Assembly (NCBI RefSeq): GCF_018381315.1
Contig: NZ_JAGZSD010000002.1
Span: forward strand, 186,001 to 250,000
DNA length: 64,000 bases
Origin: Anaerostipes sp.
GTDB taxonomy: Bacteria; Bacillota; Clostridia; Lachnospirales; Lachnospiraceae
Direction: 5' to 3'
The notes beneath the pieces were generated by a model. The model was given only the letters and a program-made list of their open reading frames with translations, had not been told where the DNA came from and did no database searches. The position numbers were made by a program, and so were the translations under genes. Shown here piece after piece: positions 35,426 through 43,683 of the stretch; the first letter of the stretch is position 1; every line of letters starts with the position of its first letter.

Positions 35426-35878
35426 ATGGGAAACCGGGAGAGCTTTGAAGCAAATATGAGACGGCGGATGGAAGCTATCCGCCATGTGAGCGATCACAGT
35501 ATTTTTAATGAACTGAGTGGAAAGATTGTTGATTACGACTATGATAAAAAGAGCCTGACTATGGAGTTCTATGCAGGTGATTTTCATAGAAATGGTTTTA
35601 ACATTATGTTCGGGGGATCCCTGGTGGGGATGTTTGATATAACGTTCGGGACATTGACAAGCGGGCTGGGAGATTACGACATTGCGCCGACTGTCCAGCT
35701 GTCCACCTCTTTTCTGAAAGGAATTCCGATCGGATCAACGGTGACGGTCAAAGCAGAGGCAGTATCCACTGGAAAAACCATCATGAATTTTATGGGGAAA
35801 GCCTATGTAGGTACAGAACTGGCAGGCAGTGCCACCGGGATTTTTAAAACTCCGAGACCGTTTCAGTCATATAAATAA
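35426..35878 (+). CDS. Hotdog-fold thioesterase, PaaI-like
   Basis: This 150-residue protein resembles PaaI/YdiI acyl-CoA thioesterases: GNFHRNGFNIM-type entry (AGDFHRNGFNIMFGGSLVG) leading into the hotdog helix, and TVQLSTSFLKGIPIGSTVTVKAEAV in the second half. The usual HGG motif reads FGG, so the conserved His is missing, while the Asp in GMFDITFG is retained. It may still be active with other residues or act as a binding protein. An AGAAGGGAAGAAAG stretch precedes the ATG. Confidence 0.75.
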   Translation: MGNRESFEANMRRRMEAIRHVSDHSIFNELSGKIVDYDYDKKSLTMEFYAGDFHRNGFNIMFGGSLVGMFDITFGTLTSGLGDYDIAPTVQLSTSFLKGIPIGSTVTVKAEAVSTGKTIMNFMGKAYVGTELAGSATGIFKTPRPFQSYK

Positions 35879-35899
35879 ACTTTGAGTATTTCTCAGTTG

Positions 35900-35932
35900 T
35901 CAGAAGGAGGCCCTGAAAGGGCCTCCTTCTGA
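35900..35932 (+). terminator. Terminator after the thioesterase gene
   Basis: A perfect 15-base-pair stem (TCAGAAGGAGGCCCT with its complement) has a 3-base loop (GAA). It is probably used from both directions. Confidence 0.8.
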
Positions 35933-35941
35933 ATATATACT

Positions 35942-35986
35942 GTCCATTTTGGCCAGTCCGAATGCAGACGGAAAAATGGCTAAAAT
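35942..35986. repeat. Small palindromic element, related to the 52131 inverted repeat
   Basis: GTCCATTTTGGCCAGTCCG resembles the right end of the 51974-52131 element (18 of 20 positions). The stretch can fold through CCATTTT (35944-35950) and AAAATGG (35973-35979) with an inner TCCG/CGGA stem. Confidence 0.4.
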
Positions 35987-35996
35987 ATAAAAATTG

Positions 35997-36482
35997 TCAG
36001 GGTTGGAGTTCTTTATTTACTTTCTGCACTGCATTGATAATGTTTTCATAGCCGGTACAGCGGCAGAGATTTCCGGCCATATGCTTTCGGATTTTTTCAC
36101 GGGTTAATTCTTTCTCGCCCTGTTCCAGGAGAACTGTAGCTGACATAATAAAACCTGGTGTGCAGAAGCCGCACTGAATGGCTCCTTCTTCGATAAAAGC
36201 TTCCTGTATCCGGGTGAGTTCTCCGTTTGGGCCCATGAGGCCTTCCAGAGTACGGATCTGTTTTCCCTGTGCCCAAACAGCCAGATAAATACAGGAGTCA
36301 ATGGTCTCTCCATCTACAATGACCGTACATGCACCGCACTCTCCTGCCTCACAGCCTTTTTTTACAGAGGTAAGCCCAAGGCGGTTTCTGAGAAGTTCCA
36401 GCAGAGATTCCCTGACATCCACATATTCAGCAATTTCTTTTCCGTTGACTGTACAGGTTATAAGTTTTTTTTGCTGTTCCAC
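35997..36482 (-). CDS. xdhC: Molybdenum hydroxylase [2Fe-2S] subunit
   Basis: This 161-residue electron-transfer subunit belongs to xanthine dehydrogenase-family enzymes. The plant-type cluster reads CEAGECGACTV followed by a downstream Cys in DSCIYLA, and the second cluster CGFCTPGFIMS with CRCTGYENI. The GTG start at 36482 has AGGAGGTGAAATAAC upstream and lies one base from the end of the FAD subunit gene. The three subunits form one minus-strand operon. The substrate may be xanthine, nicotinate or another N-heterocycle. Confidence 0.93.
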   Translation of the reverse strand: MEQQKKLITCTVNGKEIAEYVDVRESLLELLRNRLGLTSVKKGCEAGECGACTVIVDGETIDSCIYLAVWAQGKQIRTLEGLMGPNGELTRIQEAFIEEGAIQCGFCTPGFIMSATVLLEQGEKELTREKIRKHMAGNLCRCTGYENIINAVQKVNKELQP

Positions 36483-36483
36483 G

Positions 36484-37362
36484 TTATTTCACCTCCTGTA
36501 GTTCAATGGCTCTTTTTAAAGCACGCCGGGCAATCTCGCCACCGACCTGAAGCCGGAATTCACGGGAAGCACGCCAGGAATCCCGGGGATTGATTTCATT
36601 CCGCACAGATTGCTCTATGGTCTGATACAGTTCATCATCCAGAGACATTCCGTTCAGTCTCTGCTGTGTTTTTTCGCAGCAGAAAGGAACAGGAGCTGCC
36701 ACGCCGAAGGCAATTTTTACATCCTCAAGGATCTGACGGCGGAGATCAGCCCTGCACATCACACAGCAGCTGACTGCAGCGATATCCATGGCATTTCTCA
36801 TGGCATATTTGATATAGTGGCCGGTATATCCATTGTAATCTTCCTTACTGATCAGAATATGGGTCAGCAGTTCACCGGGTTTTAGCGCCACCCGGCCCGG
36901 ACCAAGATAAAAATCCTTGATTGGAAGGATTCGATCCCCGTCTTTACTGACAATCCTTAAGCGGGCATTCAGACAAAAACAGGCAGGAGCACTGTCGGCG
37001 CTGACTGCGCCATTGCAGAGATTTCCGCCGATGGTGCCTATGTTGCGGATCTGCGGGCCTCCGACCTGATCCACGGCCTCTCCAAGCAGGGGAATATATT
37101 CTCTGATGACTTTGTTTTCTGTCAGCCGGCGGAAGGAAGTGGAAGCACCGATGGAGATGGTTCTGTCTTCCTTAAGTGTAACGCCATTCAGGCCGCGGAT
37201 ATTTCTGAGGCTTACCAGACTGCACCCGGCAAGCTTTCCTTCCCGTATACGGATCAGCACATCACTGCCCCCGCAGACAGGAACTGCATCCGGATGTTCC
37301 CTTAAAAGGCTTACAGCCTCTGATATAGAATCTGGTTCATAATAATTGGCGATATCATACAT
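36484..37362 (-). CDS. xdhB: Molybdenum hydroxylase FAD subunit
   Basis: This 292-residue subunit passes electrons from the iron-sulfur clusters to FAD. FAD-binding motifs are visible: VPVCGGSDVLIRIREGKL and IRNIGTIGGNLCNGAVSAD. ATG 37362 follows GGAGGAATTACAT; the longer frame adds ten residues without a site. It sits between the molybdopterin subunit (13 bases upstream) and the iron-sulfur subunit, the usual three-gene order. Confidence 0.93.
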   Translation of the reverse strand: MYDIANYYEPDSISEAVSLLREHPDAVPVCGGSDVLIRIREGKLAGCSLVSLRNIRGLNGVTLKEDRTISIGASTSFRRLTENKVIREYIPLLGEAVDQVGGPQIRNIGTIGGNLCNGAVSADSAPACFCLNARLRIVSKDGDRILPIKDFYLGPGRVALKPGELLTHILISKEDYNGYTGHYIKYAMRNAMDIAAVSCCVMCRADLRRQILEDVKIAFGVAAPVPFCCEKTQQRLNGMSLDDELYQTIEQSVRNEINPRDSWRASREFRLQVGGEIARRALKRAIELQEVK

Positions 37363-37375
37363 ATGTAATTCCTCC

Positions 37376-39661
37376 TTATACCAGACCGGCATTTCTTAAT
37401 GCCTGAAATACCCTCTGGGGAGAGAGGGGAATTTCGTTGACAGCTATCCCTGTGGCGTGAAGAAATGCATTTCGGATGGCCGGTGCAGGGGGAATAGCCG
37501 GAGGTTCCCCGAGAGCCTTATTTCCAAATGGACCGGTGGGGTCTTCAAGCTCTACAAAATCCAAATGAAGGTCAGGGGCATCCATAGCGGTGGGAAGCTT
37601 GTAATCCAGCAAAGTTCCGTTTAATACCCGCCCGGTTTTCTCATCCAGCAGCATCTGTTCACTCAGTCCATATCCGATGCCCATGGACATACCTCCGTGG
37701 ACCTGCATGGAAGCAAGCTGGGGGTTGATGATTTTGCCGCTGTCATGGACATTGATAATATCAAGGACTTTGATCTTTGCCAGCTTTAAGTCTGCCTCAA
37801 TTTCTGCGAAACAGGCCCCGAAGGCAATGGTATTCTTTTTAATTTGCCGGGAAATATCGGCAGTTACAGCAGAAGAGCAGGAACGGCTGTAATAGCTGTT
37901 AAGGGCCAGTTCCTCCAGAGACAGTATGGATTCCCCGCCGCACCAGATCTGCTTGTCAAACAGGGAAAGCTCCCGGCCCTTATATTCTTCGGAAACCAAA
38001 GTTCCGGCATAAGCAAGGATCTTTTCTTTCAAAAGTTCGGCACACTCCCTGACAGCTGTTCCGCTGATGTAGGTCTGCCTGGAAGCATAGGCGCCTGTAT
38101 CAAACGGAGTGATGTCCGTATCCTGGACAGATTGAATGTGTACGTCTTCCGGAGAAAGGCCAAGGACCTCTGCAGCCATCTGTGTAAAAACCGTGTCTGA
38201 ACCCTGTCCGATCTCGGCTGCACCGGTCTGGAGCTGGACACTGCCATCCTGATTGAGGACAAGTCTGGCGCCGGATATTTCCAGAGAAATGGGCCATACA
38301 CCTGTTTTATAGCTGAACAGTGCCATTCCTACGCCGCGCCGGATATCTCCTGTCTGGTTTTTATATAAGTCCCTTTTTTCTTCCCAATGTATATAATCAG
38401 CGCCCCGCCTCATACATTCTTTCACCCCGTTGGTATTTGCTGCAATAGGAGTTAAAACGGGATCTTCAAAATATCCGTCATATAAATTCAGTTCACGGAA
38501 TTTGAGCGGGTCCATGGAAAGTCTGCGGGCAAGATCATCCATCAGGCACTCAGACACAAAACAAAACTGCGGGATGCCATAGCCGCGCATAGCTCCGCCT
38601 ACCGGCGTGTTGGTATATACAGTATATGCGTCTGCACGGATATTTTTAACGTTATACATATGGCGCCAGGCGGTAGCGCCGTTGGCTGCAATCGCATGGC
38701 CGTGGGAAGCATAGGCTCCCTGATTGGAATAGGCCTTCATATCTTTGGCAAGAATCTTTCCCTCTTTGGAAACACCTGCCGTTACATCATATTCAATGGA
38801 ATGGCGGGTTCTTGTATTGGCAAAGGTCTCCTCCCTGGAAAGCTCCAGCTTGACCGGACGGCCGCCTACAACTGTGGTCAGGAACGCATTGAGAGGTTCA
38901 TATAATACGTCCTGCTTATTGCCGAACCCTCCGCCGATGTATGGTTTGATGACACGGACCCTGCCCCAGGGGATACCAAGAGCCTGGCCGATAACCCTTT
39001 TTACGATATGAGGTATCTGGGTGGAACTGATTACAACGATTCTGCCTTTTTCCATATATGCGCAGGAAATCGGGGGTTCAATATGGCAGTGCTGGACCAT
39101 TGGTGTACGAAAGGATTCTTTCAGAATGATATCTGATGAGGAGAGAGCATCGTCTACATGGCCGGTCTCATATCCGCTTTTTGCTAAAATATTGTCCGGC
39201 TTTTCCTCATGCACCGGAGGAAAACTGCCTTTCATTGCTTCCCGGGGATGCAGAACCGGCGGATATTCCTTATATTCTGCCTTGATCAGTTTCAGGGCTT
39301 TGGAAGCCGTGACTTCATCCTCTGCCACTACGGCGGCAATATCATCGCCGTAATATCGGACTCTTCCGGTCAGCAGATGACGATCTGCAACATCCTGATG
39401 GGACGGCTCCACAGACCAGGGGTGTCCGGGTGTAGGATATGTATGCTTTGGCACATCATGGAAAGTGACAACCTTTACAACACCGGCCAGAGCTTCGGCT
39501 TCGGAAGTGTCAATGGAGGTGACGATGCCGTTGGCAATGGGAGCGTGCAGCACCTTGGCGAAAAGACAGCGGTTTGGAATCAGATCGTCAGTAAATTTGG
39601 CCCTTCCGGAAACCTTTTCATAAGCATCAACTCTTTTTATACTTTGACCAACTGTTTTCAT
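37376..39661 (-). CDS. xdhA: Molybdopterin-binding hydroxylase subunit
   Basis: This 761-residue catalytic subunit binds the molybdenum cofactor. It has the N-terminal hammerhead domain (RVDAYEKVSGRAKFTDDL), then cofactor-binding stretches GGGFGNKQD, GGAMRGYGIPQF and QTGAAEIGQGSDTVF, and the near-C-terminal KALGEPPAIPPAPAIRNA with the catalytic Glu. ATG 39661 has AAGGAGA upstream. It is first in the operon, with a strong promoter 100 bases upstream. No cofactor maturation or purine genes lie in the window, so the substrate stays open. Confidence 0.94.
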   Translation of the reverse strand: MKTVGQSIKRVDAYEKVSGRAKFTDDLIPNRCLFAKVLHAPIANGIVTSIDTSEAEALAGVVKVVTFHDVPKHTYPTPGHPWSVEPSHQDVADRHLLTGRVRYYGDDIAAVVAEDEVTASKALKLIKAEYKEYPPVLHPREAMKGSFPPVHEEKPDNILAKSGYETGHVDDALSSSDIILKESFRTPMVQHCHIEPPISCAYMEKGRIVVISSTQIPHIVKRVIGQALGIPWGRVRVIKPYIGGGFGNKQDVLYEPLNAFLTTVVGGRPVKLELSREETFANTRTRHSIEYDVTAGVSKEGKILAKDMKAYSNQGAYASHGHAIAANGATAWRHMYNVKNIRADAYTVYTNTPVGGAMRGYGIPQFCFVSECLMDDLARRLSMDPLKFRELNLYDGYFEDPVLTPIAANTNGVKECMRRGADYIHWEEKRDLYKNQTGDIRRGVGMALFSYKTGVWPISLEISGARLVLNQDGSVQLQTGAAEIGQGSDTVFTQMAAEVLGLSPEDVHIQSVQDTDITPFDTGAYASRQTYISGTAVRECAELLKEKILAYAGTLVSEEYKGRELSLFDKQIWCGGESILSLEELALNSYYSRSCSSAVTADISRQIKKNTIAFGACFAEIEADLKLAKIKVLDIINVHDSGKIINPQLASMQVHGGMSMGIGYGLSEQMLLDEKTGRVLNGTLLDYKLPTAMDAPDLHLDFVELEDPTGPFGNKALGEPPAIPPAPAIRNAFLHATGIAVNEIPLSPQRVFQALRNAGLV

Positions 39662-39745
39662 AGGCAATCTCCTTTTGAATATCATCAACCTGAGCACACT
39701 CTACAGCTATTCTATGTCCGCACACAGCCTTTATAGTTATAAAAA

Positions 39746-39774
39746 ATTGTATCAGTTCTTGTACAATGTGTCAA
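39746..39774 (-). promoter_or_regulatory. Promoter and operator-like palindrome of the xdh operon
   Basis: On the minus strand TTGACA (39769-39774) and TACAAT (39746-39751) are 17 bases apart. ATTGTA and TACAAT form an inverted repeat (39746-39751 and 39762-39767) spanning the promoter, a likely repressor site. Confidence 0.7.
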
Positions 39775-39814
39775 CGAAGCGCAGCAGGCTGATGATCCTG
39801 TGATGCCGGACATT

Positions 39815-41077
39815 TTATTTGTGAAATATATATACAGTGATGGTTTCAGCATAGAAGACTTTGTTTTTTACTGTCCCCTGAAGATGTACAGTGCGTCCTT
39901 TTTTTATGTCCCGTATACTTCCTTTTCTGTTTTTCGTTCTTGTTCCCTGGTCGTAAGCGTCACAGACAGTGACCTTTGTATTTGTTTTATATTTTACCTT
40001 GATCTGGATATCAGTGCTTTCAGAAATGTCACCGCCGCTTTTTTTGTCCTTGTAGCTATTGATTTTGGAAATGGAGAAACTTCCCGATCCAATATCTGTG
40101 ATGCTTCCTTCCAGCTTTTTCTTTTGTGAAGATGATTCATTTGTCTTTATGTTTTTGCTGTTTCCGGGAGGATCAGACAGGACGATGATCTCTGCGGTCT
40201 TATCCTTTTTTGAAAACCAGGCTGACACTTTCGTATATTTTTTGACGGATTTAAGCTGGGACAGACTGCAGCGCTTGTAGATTGTATTAATCTGGTAAAG
40301 GCTGGTTTTGTCATTTTCATAACTTAAATAGAAGACTTTTGTGTCTGGACCGGCAGTTATAACGGAAGGTTCGCCGAAAGCTTCATCTATATCACTGGTG
40401 CAGCGGATTGTCTTGGGATTTCCGGAAGTAACAAAGCCGTTATAGTCCGGTTTCCTTTTTGGAATATCTTCTCCGCCTATAGTTTCTGTTTTATAGCGCA
40501 CGAGGCCCAGCCTGTTTCCAAATTCCAGATAGGCAATGGAACCGGCAGCGGCAAATGAAATACATCCAAGGATCAGACTGATGATGTAAATCCGGTGCTG
40601 GTTCTTTCTGCACAAAACAGTGAGAAATTGAAAGCACAGGATTCCGGTACCTGCTCCCAGAACATTCAGCAGCAGGTCATCAATATCTGCTGATCCAAGG
40701 TAAAATACATACTGGCTTGTTTCAAAGAAAAGACTCAAAAGAGCTGACGAAAGTATAATTTTCAATTTGGAGCCTTTAGGACCTTTCAGTAGGCAAAGAA
40801 GATAGCCAAAGGGAAGAAAAACCAGGCTGTTCCCCAAAAGATTTGAAAAGCTCCATAAAAAATTCCCCCGGCCTGCGATGCGGAAAAAGCTTACAAAGGT
40901 CTGAAAAGGAATCAGATTCAGAGAGCGGAATCCCTTTTTCTGTCCGGTCAGAAACATTGGAAGAGAAGAGAGGTCTGTGTCTTTTAAAAGTACAATTTTT
41001 ATTAAGATGAGCAGATAGAAAATAAAGACTGCCCAGAAAAAACGTTGAAAATATTTGTTGGATGTTTCTTTGTTCAT
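39815..41077 (-). CDS. VanZ-like membrane protein with C-terminal extension
   Basis: This 420-residue protein has a VanZ-like N-terminal half with about five membrane spans: the signature LNLIPFQTF near residue 52, NLLGNSLVFLPFGYLL and SLFFETSQYVFYLGSADIDDLLLN. After a last span near 165-185, about 230 residues are probably extracellular, rich in Lys, Ser and Thr (YTKVSAWFSKKDKTAEIIVL; SSSQKKKLEGSI). The extension is not recognised. VanZ lowers teicoplanin sensitivity in enterococci, but most VanZ-like proteins are uncharacterised. It lies 42 bases after a sensor kinase gene on the same strand and may be in that operon. Confidence 0.8.
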   Translation of the reverse strand: MNKETSNKYFQRFFWAVFIFYLLILIKIVLLKDTDLSSLPMFLTGQKKGFRSLNLIPFQTFVSFFRIAGRGNFLWSFSNLLGNSLVFLPFGYLLCLLKGPKGSKLKIILSSALLSLFFETSQYVFYLGSADIDDLLLNVLGAGTGILCFQFLTVLCRKNQHRIYIISLILGCISFAAAGSIAYLEFGNRLGLVRYKTETIGGEDIPKRKPDYNGFVTSGNPKTIRCTSDIDEAFGEPSVITAGPDTKVFYLSYENDKTSLYQINTIYKRCSLSQLKSVKKYTKVSAWFSKKDKTAEIIVLSDPPGNSKNIKTNESSSQKKKLEGSITDIGSGSFSISKINSYKDKKSGGDISESTDIQIKVKYKTNTKVTVCDAYDQGTRTKNRKGSIRDIKKGRTVHLQGTVKNKVFYAETITVYIFHK

Positions 41078-41119
41078 AGTGATCTCCTTTTCAATGTGGG
41101 GAGATCAGGCAGAAAAGGA

Positions 41120-42577
41120 TCATTCAGCCCGGCTTATCTCAAGATGCTGGATGAATTTTCCATTGTTTGTATAGGAGTTTAAAATGATATTCGGGTACTT
41201 GTCCAGTATTTTATGAACGATCATCAGGCCGTTGCCCCGTCCCAGCCCTTTGTCTGAGAGACCAGGCACCACATCCTTTTCTTCCCGGATGGAGTTGGAG
41301 ATGACAGTTTCATAAATGTCTCTGGTTGAGACAAACCGGATGTCGATTCGTTTTTCTGCAGTAAAGGCAGCTTCTTCCATGGCATTGTCCAGAAAGATTC
41401 CCAGAATGCGGACAAAGTCCAGAAAATCTATGTTATCTGTAATCAGACTTTCCTTGAACGTGCCGTCAAAAGACAGATGGATATCCAGGTGTTCACGGAA
41501 GCCGGAAGAAATCTTATAATATAGAAAAGCTCTCAGCTGCTCATCATCTGCCTGCTGCAGCTGGGCATATAAATCATTTTTCTTTAATTCACTCTGGAAA
41601 TAAGGGTTGACTGTCTGTTGAAAATATTCTTTCAGAGGTTCATCGTGACTGTTCTCGATCAGATGGCTCAGGGTAAATAAAATATTTTTCATATCGTGTT
41701 TGAGATTCCGTATCTCTGTCAGATTTTTTTCCAGGTCATTGCTGTAAAGAAGCAGATTTTCTTCGTTCCGCCGCTTTGCGTCAATGGTAAAGCGGTATTT
41801 GGAAAACATCAGCAGGGTTATCAGAATAATGATCTGAATCAGCATAACAAAAACTGTTATAATATTGATACTTTTTGTGAGCTGGCTGTAAAATTCTAAA
41901 TAATTATTCGTATAAAATTTTATCATGAGGACAGAGAGCTGATATTGAAAGACCAGTCCCCATGCAAATAATAGAATGGTGCAGATGATAAAATTGCGGG
42001 CAATCTTTGGATAAGATTTTTCCAGCAATGAGATTTTTAAAAGAAACCGGCCGAACAGCCTGCGGATCAAAAAAACAAAAAGAGCATCCAGCAGGATCAC
42101 AGCAGCGGATAAAAGCGCAAAGATTCCTATTTTAATTAAATATTCCGCCTGCTGCCCATTGGCATAGCTGAAATAAATGTCCATAAACGAATCGTAAATC
42201 ATCCGCAGGAACAGCCTGTTGACCACATATAGAATAAAAGTGATCCACGAAAAAAACACTTGGCCGTTTTGAAGCTCTTTCCTGTAATAGCTGATGCCAA
42301 AGATCAGAAAGAATATAAAGAAATCTGAAATTGTTTCTATAAAAAAGGGCTTTGACACTGCCAGCAGGATGGCAGAAAACAGCAGCAAATAATCCGGAAG
42401 CCGGAAACGCAGCAGATTTAAAATGGCAATGGACAGGACTGATACTAAGCTGATTACAAAATACTGCATAAAAGTGGTGCCTGTCATATTTTTAATCCGC
42501 CAAAACAGAAGGTACCAGATCAGTCCGAGGACAAAAGGATACAGGATCAATACGAACTTCCTAGCCGTGGTTTCCAT
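41120..42577 (-). CDS. GHKL sensor histidine kinase
   Basis: This 485-residue kinase is of the AgrC/citrate-like GHKL type. Six or so membrane spans fill residues 1-260, followed by a short coiled linker and the catalytic part: phosphoacceptor LKHDMKNILFTLSHLIENS, N-box FLDNAMEEA and G-box GLGRGNGLMIVHK. It overlaps the response regulator gene by 17 bases. No agrB or agrD-like peptide gene was seen around it, so the signal is unknown. Confidence 0.9.
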   Translation of the reverse strand: METTARKFVLILYPFVLGLIWYLLFWRIKNMTGTTFMQYFVISLVSVLSIAILNLLRFRLPDYLLLFSAILLAVSKPFFIETISDFFIFFLIFGISYYRKELQNGQVFFSWITFILYVVNRLFLRMIYDSFMDIYFSYANGQQAEYLIKIGIFALLSAAVILLDALFVFLIRRLFGRFLLKISLLEKSYPKIARNFIICTILLFAWGLVFQYQLSVLMIKFYTNNYLEFYSQLTKSINIITVFVMLIQIIILITLLMFSKYRFTIDAKRRNEENLLLYSNDLEKNLTEIRNLKHDMKNILFTLSHLIENSHDEPLKEYFQQTVNPYFQSELKKNDLYAQLQQADDEQLRAFLYYKISSGFREHLDIHLSFDGTFKESLITDNIDFLDFVRILGIFLDNAMEEAAFTAEKRIDIRFVSTRDIYETVISNSIREEKDVVPGLSDKGLGRGNGLMIVHKILDKYPNIILNSYTNNGKFIQHLEISRAE

Positions 42578-43319
42578 AGATAACTCCTTTTATTTCGTTT
42601 CTCTGCCGGAATGAGCAGGGAGCTGTGTCTCCGTTAATAAACTTAATCATTCCGTCGGAAAGGCCGATCATGTGACACTTTTGGACGATCACCGAGCGGT
42701 GGCTTTTTATGAATCCATCACCTAAAGATTCCAATGCATGGTCTATGGTTTCCCGGACAGTAATAGAAGAGCCGTTTACTGTGTGATAGCAGATACAGTG
42801 AGATTTTGTTTTGACTGCTTCCACATAGAGGATATCGGCTGTGGGAAGAGAAAGCTCTTCATCGGTACCGATCTTCAAAGTTACTGTATCAGTATCCGTC
42901 TCAGGGTGGCTGGACGGAAGACTTTTTTGTGCAAGATAGATATACTGGTAGCAGCACTGGTTCATTTTGTTAATGTCCGTGGTTTTCTCAATGAAGCCAA
43001 AAGGCTCGACCCCGGATTTCAGAACATTCAGTGCCAGTTCATAGTGGTTTGTGACAAATACGATCTTTGATCCTGGAGAATTCTTTTTGATTTGTTTTGC
43101 AATATCAATTCCATTAAATTCATTGCTTCCAAAATCCAGATCTAAAAAGAAAAGATAGTCGCCTGGATTCTTCTTTAAATAGAGAAACAATTCCTGATAG
43201 CCGGAGGCAACACATGCCACACGGCCTTCAGAGACCGACTCTGATAAAATATGTTCTACCTGCTCTTTGATAATCTTCAAGATAAAAGGATCATCGTCAC
43301 AGAGAATGATTTCTAACAT
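42561..43319 (-). CDS. LytTR-family response regulator
   Basis: This 252-residue regulator has a receiver domain (acidic pocket CDDDP at 7-11, phosphorylated Asp at about 60 in FFLDLDF, Lys near 105 in FGFIEKT) and a LytTR DNA-binding domain from about 145 (ILYVEAVKTKSHCICYHT, FIKSHRSVIVQKCHMIGL). Such regulators bind paired sites upstream of exported or membrane proteins. It is first in the operon with the GHKL kinase, with AAAGGAGTTTT before the ATG. Confidence 0.92.
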   Translation of the reverse strand: MLEIILCDDDPFILKIIKEQVEHILSESVSEGRVACVASGYQELFLYLKKNPGDYLFFLDLDFGSNEFNGIDIAKQIKKNSPGSKIVFVTNHYELALNVLKSGVEPFGFIEKTTDINKMNQCCYQYIYLAQKSLPSSHPETDTDTVTLKIGTDEELSLPTADILYVEAVKTKSHCICYHTVNGSSITVRETIDHALESLGDGFIKSHRSVIVQKCHMIGLSDGMIKFINGDTAPCSFRQRNEIKGVIYGNHG

Positions 43320-43683
43320 AAAACTCCTTTCTGTCTGCCTGATCTTCGTTGGCTCCTATACAGGAACCACTATAAAAGATGAACCCCGCCCTGTCATAAA
43401 AATAACCTATAATTAAGGAAATGCAACGCGAAGTAATCCGTGTTTGCTACGTTCAGGACAAAAAAACTGCGGCCGGGGAATATGACAAATTAAGACTGCC
43501 GTTGATATACCGATTATATCACAAGTGAAAAGTATACCCAAAAGGACATTCCACAGTAAGGTATAAAATGATTTATTTGTGTGGAATTTTATGGAAATTT
43601 AATAATTAAAATCAGCTCAACATCATAGACTTTGCATGTATTCTATGCTAATATATTGCTATGTTAACAAGTGAGGTGATGCA
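43320..43683. other. 364-base intergenic region with inverted repeats
   Basis: The region contains no ORF of note. It holds two inverted repeats, TGATATA-ccgat-TATATCA at 43503-43521 and ATTCCACA (43548-43555) with TGTGGAAT (43580-43587), and a weak + strand promoter (TAGACT 43626-43631, 17 bases, TAATAT 43649-43654) for the coiled-coil gene. Confidence 0.5.

Noticed and set aside
43390..43500. A possible structured RNA in the gap after the LytTR operon
   Set aside because: No stable long stem or terminator with T-run could be built by eye.
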